Source: Nocardioides solisilvae (lineage in GTDB: Bacteria; Actinomycetota; Actinomycetes; Propionibacteriales; Nocardioidaceae). From it: a stretch of DNA of 64,000 nucleotides. The notes under the pieces are model-generated. The model was not told the origin of the DNA. It searched no databases and worked only from the letters and a program-made list of their open reading frames with translations. The stretch spans positions 372,001-436,000 of the forward strand of contig NZ_QHKX01000001.1 of NCBI RefSeq assembly GCF_003194625.1, in the 5' to 3' direction. Each line of letters begins with the position of its first letter. Position 1 is the stretch's first letter. Positions 54,491-62,312 of this stretch are shown piece by piece. The position numbers and the translations under genes are program-made.

Positions 54491-55082
54491 CGGCCGACCG
54501 CCGTCCGGCGAAAGCCCGGCCCAGCGTGACCTCGTCGGCGTACTCCAGGTCGCCGCCCACCGGCAGGCCGCTGGCGAGGCGGGTGACCCGCAGCCCCATG
54601 GGCTTGAGCATCCGGGTCAGGTAGGTCGCCGTCGCCTCCCCCTCGAGGTTGGGGTCGGTGGCGAGGATGACCTCGGTGACCGTGCCGTCGGCCAGCCGGA
54701 CCATGAGCTCGCGGATCCGCAGCTGGTCGGGGCCGATGCCGTCGATGGGCGAGATCGCGCCGCCGAGGACGTGGTAGCGGCCACGGAACTCCCGGGTCCG
54801 CTCGATCGCCACGACGTCCTTGTACTCCTCGACGCAGCACAGCACCGTCGGGTCGCGCCGGGGGTCCCGGCAGATCCGGCACTGCTCGTCCTCGGAGACG
54901 TTGAAGCAGACCGAGCAGAACTTCACCCGGGCCTTCACCTCGATCAGGACGTCGGCGAGCCGGCGCACGTCGGCGGGGTCCGCCTGGAGCAGGTGGAACG
55001 CGATGCGCTGCGCGCTCTTGGGACCGACGCCCGGCAGCCGGCCGAGCTCGTCGATGAGGTCCTGGACGACGCCTTCGTACAA
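54483..55082 (-). CDS. recR: recombination mediator RecR
   Basis: The 199-residue protein has HhH motif [19 protein letters not shown], the zinc finger C-X2-C-X8-C-X2-C ([16 protein letters not shown]), and a Toprim domain ([33 protein letters not shown]). It works with RecF/RecO in gap repair. The start is TTG 55082: the family N-terminus [20 protein letters not shown] begins exactly there and no ATG or GTG fits. It lies 6 bp after ybaB. Confidence 0.95.
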   Translation of the reverse strand: MYEGVVQDLIDELGRLPGVGPKSAQRIAFHLLQADPADVRRLADVLIEVKARVKFCSVCFNVSEDEQCRICRDPRRDPTVLCCVEEYKDVVAIERTREFRGRYHVLGGAISPIDGIGPDQLRIRELMVRLADGTVTEVILATDPNLEGEATATYLTRMLKPMGLRVTRLASGLPVGGDLEYADEVTLGRAFAGRRSADD

Positions 55083-55088
55083 GTCGGG

Positions 55089-55445
55089 TCAGCCCAGTCC
55101 GGGAAGGCCGCCGCCGGCGAGGGGGCCCAGCGCCTGGCCGGCGATGGCGTCCGCCTTCGCCTTGGCGTCGCGGTAGGCGGCGACGATCATGTCGCCGAGG
55201 TCCTCGAGCTCGTCGGGCTCGTTGCCGTCGAACTCGCCGGCCTTGACCGCCACGCCGACCAGCTCGCCGGCGCCGTTGAGGGTGACCGTCACGGCCCCGC
55301 CGGCGACCGTGCCGTCGACCCGGACCTCCTGCAGCTTCTCCTGGGCAGAGGCGAGCTGCTCCTGCATCTGCTGGGCCTGGGCGAGCAGGGCGTTCATGTC
55401 GAAGCCGCCGGCTCCACCGAGCGCGTCGAAGGGGTTCTGGGTCAT
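55089..55445 (-). CDS. ybaB: YbaB/EbfC nucleoid-associated protein
   Basis: The 118-residue protein has the central helix AQAQQMQEQLASAQEKLQEV and VDGTVAGGAVTVTLNGAGELVGVAV of the YbaB family. It binds DNA as a dimer. It lies between dnaX and recR as in most bacteria. ATG 55445 overlaps the stop of a 34-codon open frame that bridges from dnaX. Confidence 0.93.
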   Translation of the reverse strand: MTQNPFDALGGAGGFDMNALLAQAQQMQEQLASAQEKLQEVRVDGTVAGGAVTVTLNGAGELVGVAVKAGEFDGNEPDELEDLGDMIVAAYRDAKAKADAIAGQALGPLAGGGLPGLG

Positions 55446-55546
55446 CTGCGGGTCCTCGTTCCTGGCTGGCCGGACTGGCTTGACTGGCTTGACTGGATGG
55501 ACTGGTGGGGCTTGATGGACTGGTGGGGCTTGCTCGACTGGCTCAC
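55442..55546 (-). CDS. small 34-residue ORF bridging dnaX and ybaB
   Basis: GTG (55544-55546) overlaps the TGA of dnaX as GTGA, and the TGA (55442-55444) overlaps the ATG of ybaB as ATGA. The peptide reads VSQSSKPHQSIKPHQSIQSS and QSSQSGQPGTRTRR: repeats of KPHQSI and QSS with a basic end. Perfect 4-bp couplings on both sides suggest it is translated. It is made of 9- and 18-nt repeats, so its length may vary. No known family; no own ribosome site is visible. Confidence 0.45.
   Translation of the reverse strand: MSQSSKPHQSIKPHQSIQSSQSSQSGQPGTRTRR
55496..55531. repeat. two 18-nt direct repeats in dnaX-ybaB spacer
   Basis: GATGGACTGGTGGGGCTT occurs at 55496-55513 and again at 55514-55531. Shorter CTGGCTTGA-type units follow on the 55470-55490 side. 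Confidence 0.9.
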
Positions 55547-57891
55547 CGGTGCTCGATCTCCTCGATCACCTCGGCGCCCAGCGTGCGGCGGAGCAGCTCG
55601 GCGCTGTCGAGCCCCTGGGAGTCGGCGTCGGGGTCGTCGGGGTGGGCGGCCGCGTCGGCGAGCGCGCGCTGGTCGACGTCGGGTCGGACCGGTCCACCCG
55701 TCCGAGTCTGCTGGATCGCCCCCCGCGCGGCGGCGAGCCCTTGCGGGTCGGCCGAGGGAGCCGCCTGCGCGGACGGGTCTGCCTGACCGGGCTGACCGGG
55801 CTGGCCGCTCGAGGAGGCCGCCGAGCCCCGGGCGTCCTGGTCCGGGGCGCCCGGGGACTGCGGGGACCCTCCCGGAGCGGTCGCGGCCTCCGGCCGGGGC
55901 GGGGCGTCGGCCCCGCCGGACGGCCCCCACGGGTCGGCCGACGGGTCCGGGGCAGCAGACGCACGGTCGACCTCGGGGGCGCCGCCCGTCGAGGGCTCGC
56001 GGACGACGTGGGAGGCTCCCGGCGACCCGGAGGGGACGGCACCGGGGTCGACGACGCAGTCGATCCGCCACTCCACGCCGACGGCCTCGATGGCGGCCTG
56101 GCGAAGGATCTCGTCGTTGCCGCCGGCGACGAAGGAGTCCCGTGCCCCGGGATTGTTGAAGCCCAGCGTGAGGGTCCGGTCGTCGATGCCACTGACCTGC
56201 GCGTTCTGGGTGAGCAGGATCCAGGCGAGGCGACGGCGGCTCTTGACCGCCTCCACGACGTCGGGCCACAGCCGGCGCACGTCCACCAGGGACAGGCCGC
56301 CCGCGGGGGCGCCGGGCGGAGCCGTGTGCGCGCCCGAGTCGGTCGGGGCGGGCTGGGCCGGCGCCTCGGCTGTGGGGACCTGGGCCGCGGGGCTCTGGGC
56401 TGCCGGGCTCTGGGCTGCCGGCGCCTGGGCCGCGGGCGCCTGGGCGGGCGGCTGCTCCCAGCCGGTCGGCTCGGCCGGCGCCGGCGACGACGCCTGCGAC
56501 GACCGCGGCAGCGGAGCCTGCCCGCCGGGCCCGGCCGCGGGGGTCGCCGGCCACTCGGACTGCGCGGGCCGCTCCGGCTGCGCGGGCCGCTCCGACTGCG
56601 CGGGCCGCTCCGGCTGCGCGGGTCGCTCGGGCTGCGCTTGCCGGTCGGGTGCGGCCGGGGTGGTCCGCTCGGGCGGCAGGACCGGCTGCGCCGAGAGCGC
56701 GGCCGCGGGCGTCCCCGGGCCGACGATGGCGAACCGCTTCTCGAGCCGGTCGAGCCGCGCCTGCACGCCGTCGGTGCCGTGGTCGGCCCCCGGCAGGAGC
56801 ACCCTCGCGCAGATCAGCTCGAGCAGCAGCCGGGGCGAGATCGCGCCCTTCATGTCCATCAGCCCCGCGGCCACGAGGTCGGCGGCGCGGGAGAGGTCGG
56901 CCCCGCCGAAGCGGGCCGCCTGCGCGACCAGGCGCTCGCCCTGGTCCTGGGAGACGTCGATGAGGCCCGTGACCGGCGCATCGGGCACGGCGGCCACGAT
57001 CACGAGGTCCCGCAGCCGGCGGAGCAGGTCCTCGGCGAACCGTCGCGGGTCCTGCCCCGACTCGATCACCTTGTCGACCACGCCGAAGACGGCCGCCCCG
57101 TCGGCCGCGGCGAACGCGTCGACCACCTCGTCGAGCAGCGTGTCGGGCGTGAAGCCCAGCAGGTTGACCGCCAGCTGGTGGGTCACCCCCTCGGGGCCGG
57201 AGCCGCCGATCAGCTGGTCGAGCACCGAGAGCGTGTCCCGGGCGGAGCCGGCCCCCGCCCGGACCACCAGCGGCACCGCGGCCGGCTCGATGGCCACGCC
57301 CTCGCGCTGGCACAGCTCGGCGACGTAGTCGGAGAGCATCCGCGGCGGAATCAGCCGGAAGGGGTAGTGGTGGGTCCGCGACCGGATGGTCGGGATGACC
57401 TTCTCCGGCTCGGTCGTGGCGAAGATGAAGCGCAGGTGGGGCGGGGGCTCCTCGACGAGCTTGAGCAGGGCGTTGAAGCCCTGGTTGGAGACCATGTGGG
57501 CCTCGTCGATGATGTAGATCTTGTAGCGGTCCCGGACCGGGGCGAAGAACGCCTTCTCCCGCAGGTCGCGGGCGTCGTCGACGCCGCCGTGGGAGGCCGC
57601 GTCGATCTCGATGACGTCGATCGAGCCGCTGCCGCCGGTCGCGAGGTCGCGGCAGCTGTCGCAGGAGCCGCACGGCTCGGCCACCGGGGCGGCCGCACAG
57701 TTCAGCGTCCGCGCGAGGATCCGCGCCGACGTCGTCTTGCCGCACCCGCGCGGGCCGGAGAAGAGGTAGGCGTGGTTCACCCGGTCGGCCGCCAGCGCGT
57801 TGCGCAGCGGGTCGGTGACGTGGTCCTGGCCGATGACCTGGGCGAACGTCTCCGGCCGGTAGCGGCGGTAGAGCGCGAGGGGTGAGTCCAC
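55543..57891 (-). CDS. dnaX: DNA polymerase III gamma/tau subunit
   Basis: The 782-residue clamp loader subunit has Walker A GPRGCGKTT (46-54), the zinc Cys C65, C74, C77 and C80, IIDEAHMVS, the SRC-like IRSRTHHYPFRL, and domain III. A long Pro/Ala/Gln linker (about 420-530) has two sets of hexapeptide repeats (QPERPA and AQSPAA types). The tau-like C-terminus is about 200 residues of low complexity. GTG 57891 has TAGGGT 6 nt upstream. It heads the dnaX-ORF34-ybaB-recR-DUF5063 group. Confidence 0.95.
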   Translation of the reverse strand: MDSPLALYRRYRPETFAQVIGQDHVTDPLRNALAADRVNHAYLFSGPRGCGKTTSARILARTLNCAAAPVAEPCGSCDSCRDLATGGSGSIDVIEIDAASHGGVDDARDLREKAFFAPVRDRYKIYIIDEAHMVSNQGFNALLKLVEEPPPHLRFIFATTEPEKVIPTIRSRTHHYPFRLIPPRMLSDYVAELCQREGVAIEPAAVPLVVRAGAGSARDTLSVLDQLIGGSGPEGVTHQLAVNLLGFTPDTLLDEVVDAFAAADGAAVFGVVDKVIESGQDPRRFAEDLLRRLRDLVIVAAVPDAPVTGLIDVSQDQGERLVAQAARFGGADLSRAADLVAAGLMDMKGAISPRLLLELICARVLLPGADHGTDGVQARLDRLEKRFAIVGPGTPAAALSAQPVLPPERTTPAAPDRQAQPERPAQPERPAQSERPAQPERPAQSEWPATPAAGPGGQAPLPRSSQASSPAPAEPTGWEQPPAQAPAAQAPAAQSPAAQSPAAQVPTAEAPAQPAPTDSGAHTAPPGAPAGGLSLVDVRRLWPDVVEAVKSRRRLAWILLTQNAQVSGIDDRTLTLGFNNPGARDSFVAGGNDEILRQAAIEAVGVEWRIDCVVDPGAVPSGSPGASHVVREPSTGGAPEVDRASAAPDPSADPWGPSGGADAPPRPEAATAPGGSPQSPGAPDQDARGSAASSSGQPGQPGQADPSAQAAPSADPQGLAAARGAIQQTRTGGPVRPDVDQRALADAAAHPDDPDADSQGLDSAELLRRTLGAEVIEEIEHR

Positions 57892-57897
57892 GTGTGA

Positions 57898-57903
57898 ACC
57901 CTA
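57898..57903 (-). promoter_or_regulatory. candidate -10 of leaderless dnaX
   Basis: TAGGGT on the minus strand, 6 nt before GTG 57891. Confidence 0.45.
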
Positions 57904-57983
57904 ACGACCCCCGCCGACAGGGACCACCGCGGTCGGCCGGCCGGCGTACCCCCTCGTGCGGACGCGGGCGCCGGGGACGAGAA

Positions 57984-58071
57984 GGCCCCCCGCGCACCTG
58001 ACAGAGCCCATCTGCCCTTGCTGCCTTCCGGCCCTGGGGGATTCGACGAGGTGCCACCACGCGGGGGGTTG
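57984..58071 (-). ncRNA. ffs: signal recognition particle RNA (4.5S type)
   Basis: On the minus strand the conserved SRP domain is clear: AGGGCCGGAAGGCAGCAAGG then GCAGATG, the Ffh-binding loop and asymmetric bulge. The ends CCCCCCGCG and CGCGGGGGG close the long helix, so the RNA is about 85-90 nt. A good promoter (TTGTCG, 18 bp, TAGACT) sets the 5' end near 58071. It targets membrane proteins together with Ffh. Confidence 0.93.
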
Positions 58072-58077
58072 CCGCAC

Positions 58078-58107
58078 AGTCTAGGGCGTGGGTCGGTACG
58101 CCGACAA
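58078..58107 (-). promoter_or_regulatory. promoter of SRP RNA
   Basis: Minus-strand -35 TTGTCG (58102-58107), 18-bp spacer, -10 TAGACT (58078-58083), ending 7 bp before the predicted RNA start. Confidence 0.65.
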
Positions 58108-58200
58108 AAGGGGCCGCCGACGGCACCCCGCCCGGCCGTCCGGGCGTCGCGGGAGGAGGCGATTTCCCGGCTCAGGTCCGGTACGGGTAATCTCCTCCGC

Positions 58201-58286
58201 GGAGGATTCGCCTAGTGGCCTATGGCGCTCGCTTGGAAAGCGGGTTGGGTTAACAGCCCTCAGGGGTTCGAATCCCCTATCCTCCG
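58201..58286 (+). tRNA. tRNA-Ser(GGA)
   Basis: The 86-nt class II tRNA has acceptor GGAGGAT/ATCCTCC, anticodon loop CTTGGAAAG with GGA reading TCC, a long variable arm (GGGTTGGGTTAACAGCCCTC) and T-arm GGGGTTCGAATCCCC. CCA is not encoded. Promoter-like sequence is not obvious between it and the SRP RNA promoter. Confidence 0.95.
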
Positions 58287-58448
58287 CCGCCGGTCCCGCG
58301 CAAGGGACCCCAGCAGGCCGGGCCCACGGGTCCGGCCTGCTGCCATTTCCGGCCCCTCCCACCGCGCCCCAAGCCCCCGGAGGTCACAACAGCGCGTTAC
58401 TTGGCGAGGGGCGGGGTGCGACGGCTCGCGTTGGATGCAATGTTCTAG

Positions 58449-58454
58449 TACGAT
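58449..58454 (+). promoter_or_regulatory. candidate -10 of leaderless gntR-like gene
   Basis: TACGAT, 6 nt before ATG 58461. GATGCAA is repeated at 58434-58440 and 58452-58458, flanking and overlapping the hexamer, a possible operator. Confidence 0.45.
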
Positions 58455-58460
58455 GCAAAC

Positions 58461-58826
58461 ATGTTGATCCGACTCGACCCCGCCAGCACGGCGGGGCTCG
58501 CCGAGCAGATCGCCGGTCAGGTCCGGGGGGCCATCGCCTCCGGCGACCTGGCATCCGGCGACCGGCTGCCCCCGGCCCGCGAGCTGGCCGCCGGGCTCGA
58601 CGTCAACATGCACACCGTGCTCCGCGCCTACAACACCCTCCGCGACGAGGGGCTGCTCGACATCCGTCGCGGGCGAGGGGTGCACGTGCGTGCCGGAGGA
58701 CACCCCGACGCCACCGCCGACGGCGCCCGGCTCCGGCAGCAGATCCACGACCTGCTGCACAGCGCGGCCCGGATGGGCCTGACCCGCGACCAGCTCCTCG
58801 ACGAGATCCGAAAGGCCCAGCCATGA
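58461..58826 (+). CDS. GntR-family regulator, YtrA type
   Basis: The 121-residue regulator is almost only a winged [48 protein letters not shown] (in parts [19 protein letters not shown] and [17 protein letters not shown]), plus a short helical tail. YtrA-type GntR proteins control adjacent membrane protein or ABC operons and usually autoregulate. Its stop overlaps the start of the membrane gene (ATGA). Confidence 0.88.
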   Translation: MLIRLDPASTAGLAEQIAGQVRGAIASGDLASGDRLPPARELAAGLDVNMHTVLRAYNTLRDEGLLDIRRGRGVHVRAGGHPDATADGARLRQQIHDLLHSAARMGLTRDQLLDEIRKAQP

Positions 58827-59776
58827 CCAGGACCCTCCGCTCCCTCGCCTCCGCCCTCCTGCTGGTGGCCGCGCCGCTCGTCGTGGTGGCGTTCCGCCTC
58901 ACCTCGGCCGACGCCCTGCCGGAGCCGCTGCCCACCCACTGGGGGCCCGGCGGCGAGGTCGACGGCACCAGCACGCTGGCCGGGTTCACCACCGGCGTGC
59001 TGGCGCTGACCGGGCTCGCCGCGGTCGTCGGGCTGACGCTGCTGGTGCTGCGGATCCGCCGCACGGTCGTGCCGGAGGCGATCGCCCTCGTCGGCTGGCT
59101 GGGCTGGCTGCTGGCTGCCGTCTACGTCCAGGTGCTGACGGTGGCCGACGGAGCCGCGACCGCCGCCGAGGTCGAGCTCGGCCCCGGCGCGGTGGCGCTC
59201 GTCATCGCCGTCCCGACCGCCCTCGCCGCCCTCCTGTGGTGGCTGCTCCCGACGGCCGGTCCGCACGCCCCGGTCGCGCCGCCCGCCTCGAGCCTGACCC
59301 TCGCCCCCGGCGAGCGGGTGGTCTGGGTGGGCAGTGCCCGGTCCCGGGTGCTGCTCGCGGTCGGCGTCCTGCTCGCCGTCGGCGGAGCCGCGCTCGCCCT
59401 GGCCGTCGCGGTGGAGGGCGCGGTCATGGTCGGCACCGGCCTCCTGCTCGCCCTGCTCAGCTCCCTCACCGCGCGGGTCGACCGGGAGGCGGTCACCGTC
59501 CGCTGGGGGGCGCTCGGCCTCCCCCGGCACCGCTACCCCCTGGGCCGCGTCGCCGCCGCCCGCACCGAGCACCTCGAGCCGCTGTCCTGGGGCGGGTGGG
59601 GCTACCGGGTCAGCACCCGCGGCCGCGCGGCCGTCGTACGCCGGGGGCCCGCGCTCGTCCTGACGCTGACCGACGGGCGCGAGCTCGCCGTCACCGTCGA
59701 CCGCCCGGAGGGGGCGGCCGACCTGGTCAACGCGCTGGTCGGCACCCGCGGCGCCACCCATGCCGACGCCCACTAG
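58823..59776 (+). CDS. DUF1648-containing membrane protein
   Basis: The 317-residue protein starts with a DUF1648-like part ([21 protein letters not shown]) and has about six membrane segments (10-25, 53-75, 87-110, 122-140, 177-225), then a soluble PH-like tail (about 225-300). Proteins of this kind often pair with GntR or ArsR regulators and respond to envelope stress. It ends with TAG at 59774-59776, which is also the start of the next gene's -10. Confidence 0.75.
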   Translation: MTRTLRSLASALLLVAAPLVVVAFRLTSADALPEPLPTHWGPGGEVDGTSTLAGFTTGVLALTGLAAVVGLTLLVLRIRRTVVPEAIALVGWLGWLLAAVYVQVLTVADGAATAAEVELGPGAVALVIAVPTALAALLWWLLPTAGPHAPVAPPASSLTLAPGERVVWVGSARSRVLLAVGVLLAVGGAALALAVAVEGAVMVGTGLLLALLSSLTARVDREAVTVRWGALGLPRHRYPLGRVAAARTEHLEPLSWGGWGYRVSTRGRAAVVRRGPALVLTLTDGRELAVTVDRPEGAADLVNALVGTRGATHADAH

Positions 59777-59779
59777 GCT
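59774..59779 (+). promoter_or_regulatory. candidate -10 of leaderless NYN-LOTUS gene
   Basis: TAGGCT, 6 nt before ATG 59786. Its TAG is the stop codon of the DUF1648 gene. Confidence 0.4.
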
Positions 59780-59785
59780 CGCCGG

Positions 59786-60757
59786 ATGGCTCGCTCCGAC
59801 TCGCCCAGGCTCGCCGTCCTCATCGACGCGGACAACACCACGCCGACGATCGCCGAGGCCATCCTCACGGAGATCGCGAAGTACGGCACCGCCACCGTCC
59901 GTCGGGCGTACGGCGACTGGACGACGCCGCGGCTGGCCGGCTGGAAGGACGCCAACAACGCCCACGCGATCCAGCCGATGCAGCAGTTCAGCTACACCAC
60001 CGGCAAGAACGCGACGGACAGCGCGCTGATCATCGACGCGATGGACCTGCTCTACACCGGCAACCTCGACGGCTTCTGCCTGGTCTCCTCCGACTCCGAC
60101 TTCACCAAGCTCGCCTCCCGGCTCCGCGAGTCCGGGATGACCGTCTACGGGTTCGGCGAGAAGAAGACGCCGAAGCCGCTCGTGGCGGCCTGCGACAAGT
60201 TCGTCTACCTCGACGTGCTCCGCTCGTCCGGGGCCGCCGCGGAGGCCGATCGCGAGGAGGAGGACGAGGTCGAGGACGACGCCACCGACGGCGCCGAGGG
60301 CGGGGCCGCCCGCCGCGGCGGCGGACGTCGCCAGCGGGCCAGCAGCCAGGACCTGCGCGGCGACTCCCAGCTGGTCCGCTGGCTCCGGGACGCCATCGAC
60401 GCGAGCTCCGACGACGACGGCTGGGCCGCGCTCGGCGGCGTGGGCTCCCACGTCGTCAAGCAGGCGCCCGACTTCGACTCCCGCAACTGGGGCTACGCCA
60501 AGCTGGTCGACCTCGTCACCGAGATCGGCCTCTTCGACGTCGAGCGCCCGCCCGGCCAGCAGGTCCGGATCCGGGAGAAGCCCAAGGGTGGCGGCCGGTC
60601 CAAGGACGCCAAGGAGCTCAAGCAGGTCAAGGAGCCCAAGCAGGTCAAGGAGGTCAAGGAGGCCGCCAAGGACGCGAAGGCCGACGAGCCCGCGGCCCCG
60701 GCCAAGCCCGTCGTCACGCGCACGACCCGCAGCCGTCGGTCGGCCTCGACGTCCTGA
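59786..60757 (+). CDS. NYN-domain ribonuclease-like protein with LOTUS domain
   Basis: The 323-residue protein has an N-terminal NYN/PIN-like nuclease domain (about 8-150) with acidic clusters LIDADN, DSALIIDAMD and SSDSDFT, a charged linker, and an OST-HTH/LOTUS domain (about 190-260: LVRWLRDAIDASSDDDGWAA; SRNWGYAKLVDLVTEIGLFDV). The tail repeats KQVKE units. It is likely an RNA-binding or RNA-cleaving factor. Single gene. Confidence 0.85.
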   Translation: MARSDSPRLAVLIDADNTTPTIAEAILTEIAKYGTATVRRAYGDWTTPRLAGWKDANNAHAIQPMQQFSYTTGKNATDSALIIDAMDLLYTGNLDGFCLVSSDSDFTKLASRLRESGMTVYGFGEKKTPKPLVAACDKFVYLDVLRSSGAAAEADREEEDEVEDDATDGAEGGAARRGGGRRQRASSQDLRGDSQLVRWLRDAIDASSDDDGWAALGGVGSHVVKQAPDFDSRNWGYAKLVDLVTEIGLFDVERPPGQQVRIREKPKGGGRSKDAKELKQVKEPKQVKEVKEAAKDAKADEPAAPAKPVVTRTTRSRRSASTS

Positions 60758-60804
60758 GGCCCGGGTCGGCCCCGGCCCGGCCGGACGACCCGAGCGGCGT
60801 CAGG

Positions 60805-61017
60805 TCACTGCGACGGCTCGGGGACGTCCACGTCCTTGCAGGAGATCTTCGGGTTCACGCCCATGTAGTTCAGGGGCCCGGCGACGATCGTCAGCGCGGT
60901 GTCGCCGAAGGACTTGCAGCTGACCTCGCGGTCGTCGCCGAAGTAGCCACGCTGCCACGCGGCCGCGGCACCGACCACGAGCCAGACGACCAGGACCAGT
61001 GCGATGAGGTTGCGCAC
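60805..61017 (-). CDS. small membrane protein after mycP
   Basis: The 70-residue protein has one N-terminal membrane segment or signal anchor (about 3-20), the rest outside with two Cys (C34, C60) that may form a disulfide. GTG 61017 is set by AGAGGAG 6 nt upstream. It lies 65 bp after mycP on the same strand and may be the last gene of the type VII secretion operon. I recognise no family. Confidence 0.65.
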   Translation of the reverse strand: MRNLIALVLVVWLVVGAAAAWQRGYFGDDREVSCKSFGDTALTIVAGPLNYMGVNPKISCKDVDVPEPSQ

Positions 61018-61082
61018 GCGGGACTCCTCTTCTCCAGGGGAAGCGTGCGGCGCCCGTACCCGCCGGTCACCGATCCGATTCC

Positions 61083-62312
61083 TCAGCCGGAACGGCGGCG
61101 CAGGAGCGGTCGCGCCACGAACGCCAGGGCGACCAGCGCCCCGGCGAGCAGCCCGAACCACAGCAGCATCGTCCGGGACGGCCCGAACACGTCGGGCCGG
61201 TCGGGCGGCGGCGGCGCCTGGGCGCCCGTCCGCTCGACGGTCTCGGTACGCCGCAGCGTGCCGTTGCCCTTCGGCGAGAGCTCGTGGGTGAGGGCGTCCG
61301 CGGCCTGCACCACCCCGGCCCCGGTCCACGGGTTCGGCGCGAGCTCGGAGCCCTCGGCCGTCCGCGTCAGCCGGGCCACGACCTGCTTGCGGTTCTCGTC
61401 GGGGAAGCGGGCGCGCAGCAGCGCGACCACCCCGCTGACGGAGGCCGCCGCCCAGGAGGTGGCGACCTCGGTCGTCGGCACCTGGCAGCGCTGGCCGTTG
61501 AGGTTGTAGGAGAGCCCGCCTCCCCCGGGCGCGGCCACGGTGGTCTCGGCGTTGGGCACCACGTAGTCGCGGACGTCGACGGCCGGGGAGGGGCCCACCG
61601 CGCTGACGGCGACCACGCCGGGGTAGTCGGCCGGGAAGACCACGGCGTCCCCGCCGACCCGGCCGCGCGGGCCCTGCGGCGCCTCGGGGTCGACGTTGCC
61701 CGCCGCCGCCACGACCACCACGTCGAGGTCGAGCAGCCGCTTCACCGCCGCCTCGACCCGGGTGTCGTTGGCCGGCAGGGCCAGCGAGACGTTGACGACG
61801 TCGATCGGGTCGCTGGCGTGCACCTGCGCCAGGCGCTCCAGCGCGGCCGCCAGGTTCTCGGAGCGGAGGCCGCGCTGCCCCTGCTGCAGGTCGGGGGAGT
61901 CCTTGTCGAGCACCCGCACCGAGATGAGCCGGGCGTCGGGGGCCACGCCGTCGGGCCCGGCGATCAGCCCGGCCACGATGGTGCCGTGCCCGGAGGCGAA
62001 GGGGCCGGCGAAACCGATCTGCTCCTGCCGGACCTGCTTGCCGGGCAGGAAGCCGACGCCGCTGTCGACGACGGCGACGGTGCTGCCGGCGCCCTTCGTG
62101 ACGCGGTGGGCCAGCGGCACGTTCATCCGCTCCAGCGGGAGGTTGCGCACGCCGTCGCCGACGTCCCGGGTCCTCTCGGTGTCGGGCAGGATGTCCCGGC
62201 TGCAGGCGTCCTCGCCCGCCGCCGCCGCCGGCGGCGTCACCGGACTGAGCAGCACCGCGGGCACGAGCGCGAGCGCGCCGGCCAGCCGTGCGGCCACCGG
62301 CCCACGGGTCAC
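61083..62312 (-). CDS. mycP: type VII secretion mycosin (subtilisin-like protease)
   Basis: The 409-residue S8 protease has a signal peptide (about 1-33, ending PAAAAG), catalytic Asp in VAVVDSGVG, His in ASGHGTIVAGL and Ser in ATSWAAASVSGVVALL, plus a C-terminal membrane segment (about 380-402) after a Pro-rich stretch. Mycosins are required for ESX secretion. GTG 62312 overlaps the eccB stop. The last gene of the operon except possibly the 70-residue gene. Confidence 0.93.
   Translation of the reverse strand: MTRGPVAARLAGALALVPAVLLSPVTPPAAAAGEDACSRDILPDTERTRDVGDGVRNLPLERMNVPLAHRVTKGAGSTVAVVDSGVGFLPGKQVRQEQIGFAGPFASGHGTIVAGLIAGPDGVAPDARLISVRVLDKDSPDLQQGQRGLRSENLAAALERLAQVHASDPIDVVNVSLALPANDTRVEAAVKRLLDLDVVVVAAAGNVDPEAPQGPRGRVGGDAVVFPADYPGVVAVSAVGPSPAVDVRDYVVPNAETTVAAPGGGGLSYNLNGQRCQVPTTEVATSWAAASVSGVVALLRARFPDENRKQVVARLTRTAEGSELAPNPWTGAGVVQAADALTHELSPKGNGTLRRTETVERTGAQAPPPPDRPDVFGPSRTMLLWFGLLAGALVALAFVARPLLRRRSG

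Noticed and set aside
55547..58126. Antisense-type frames over dnaX
   Set aside because: They are alternative frames of dnaX with biased composition; only the last 34 codons past dnaX, with both overlaps, were kept.
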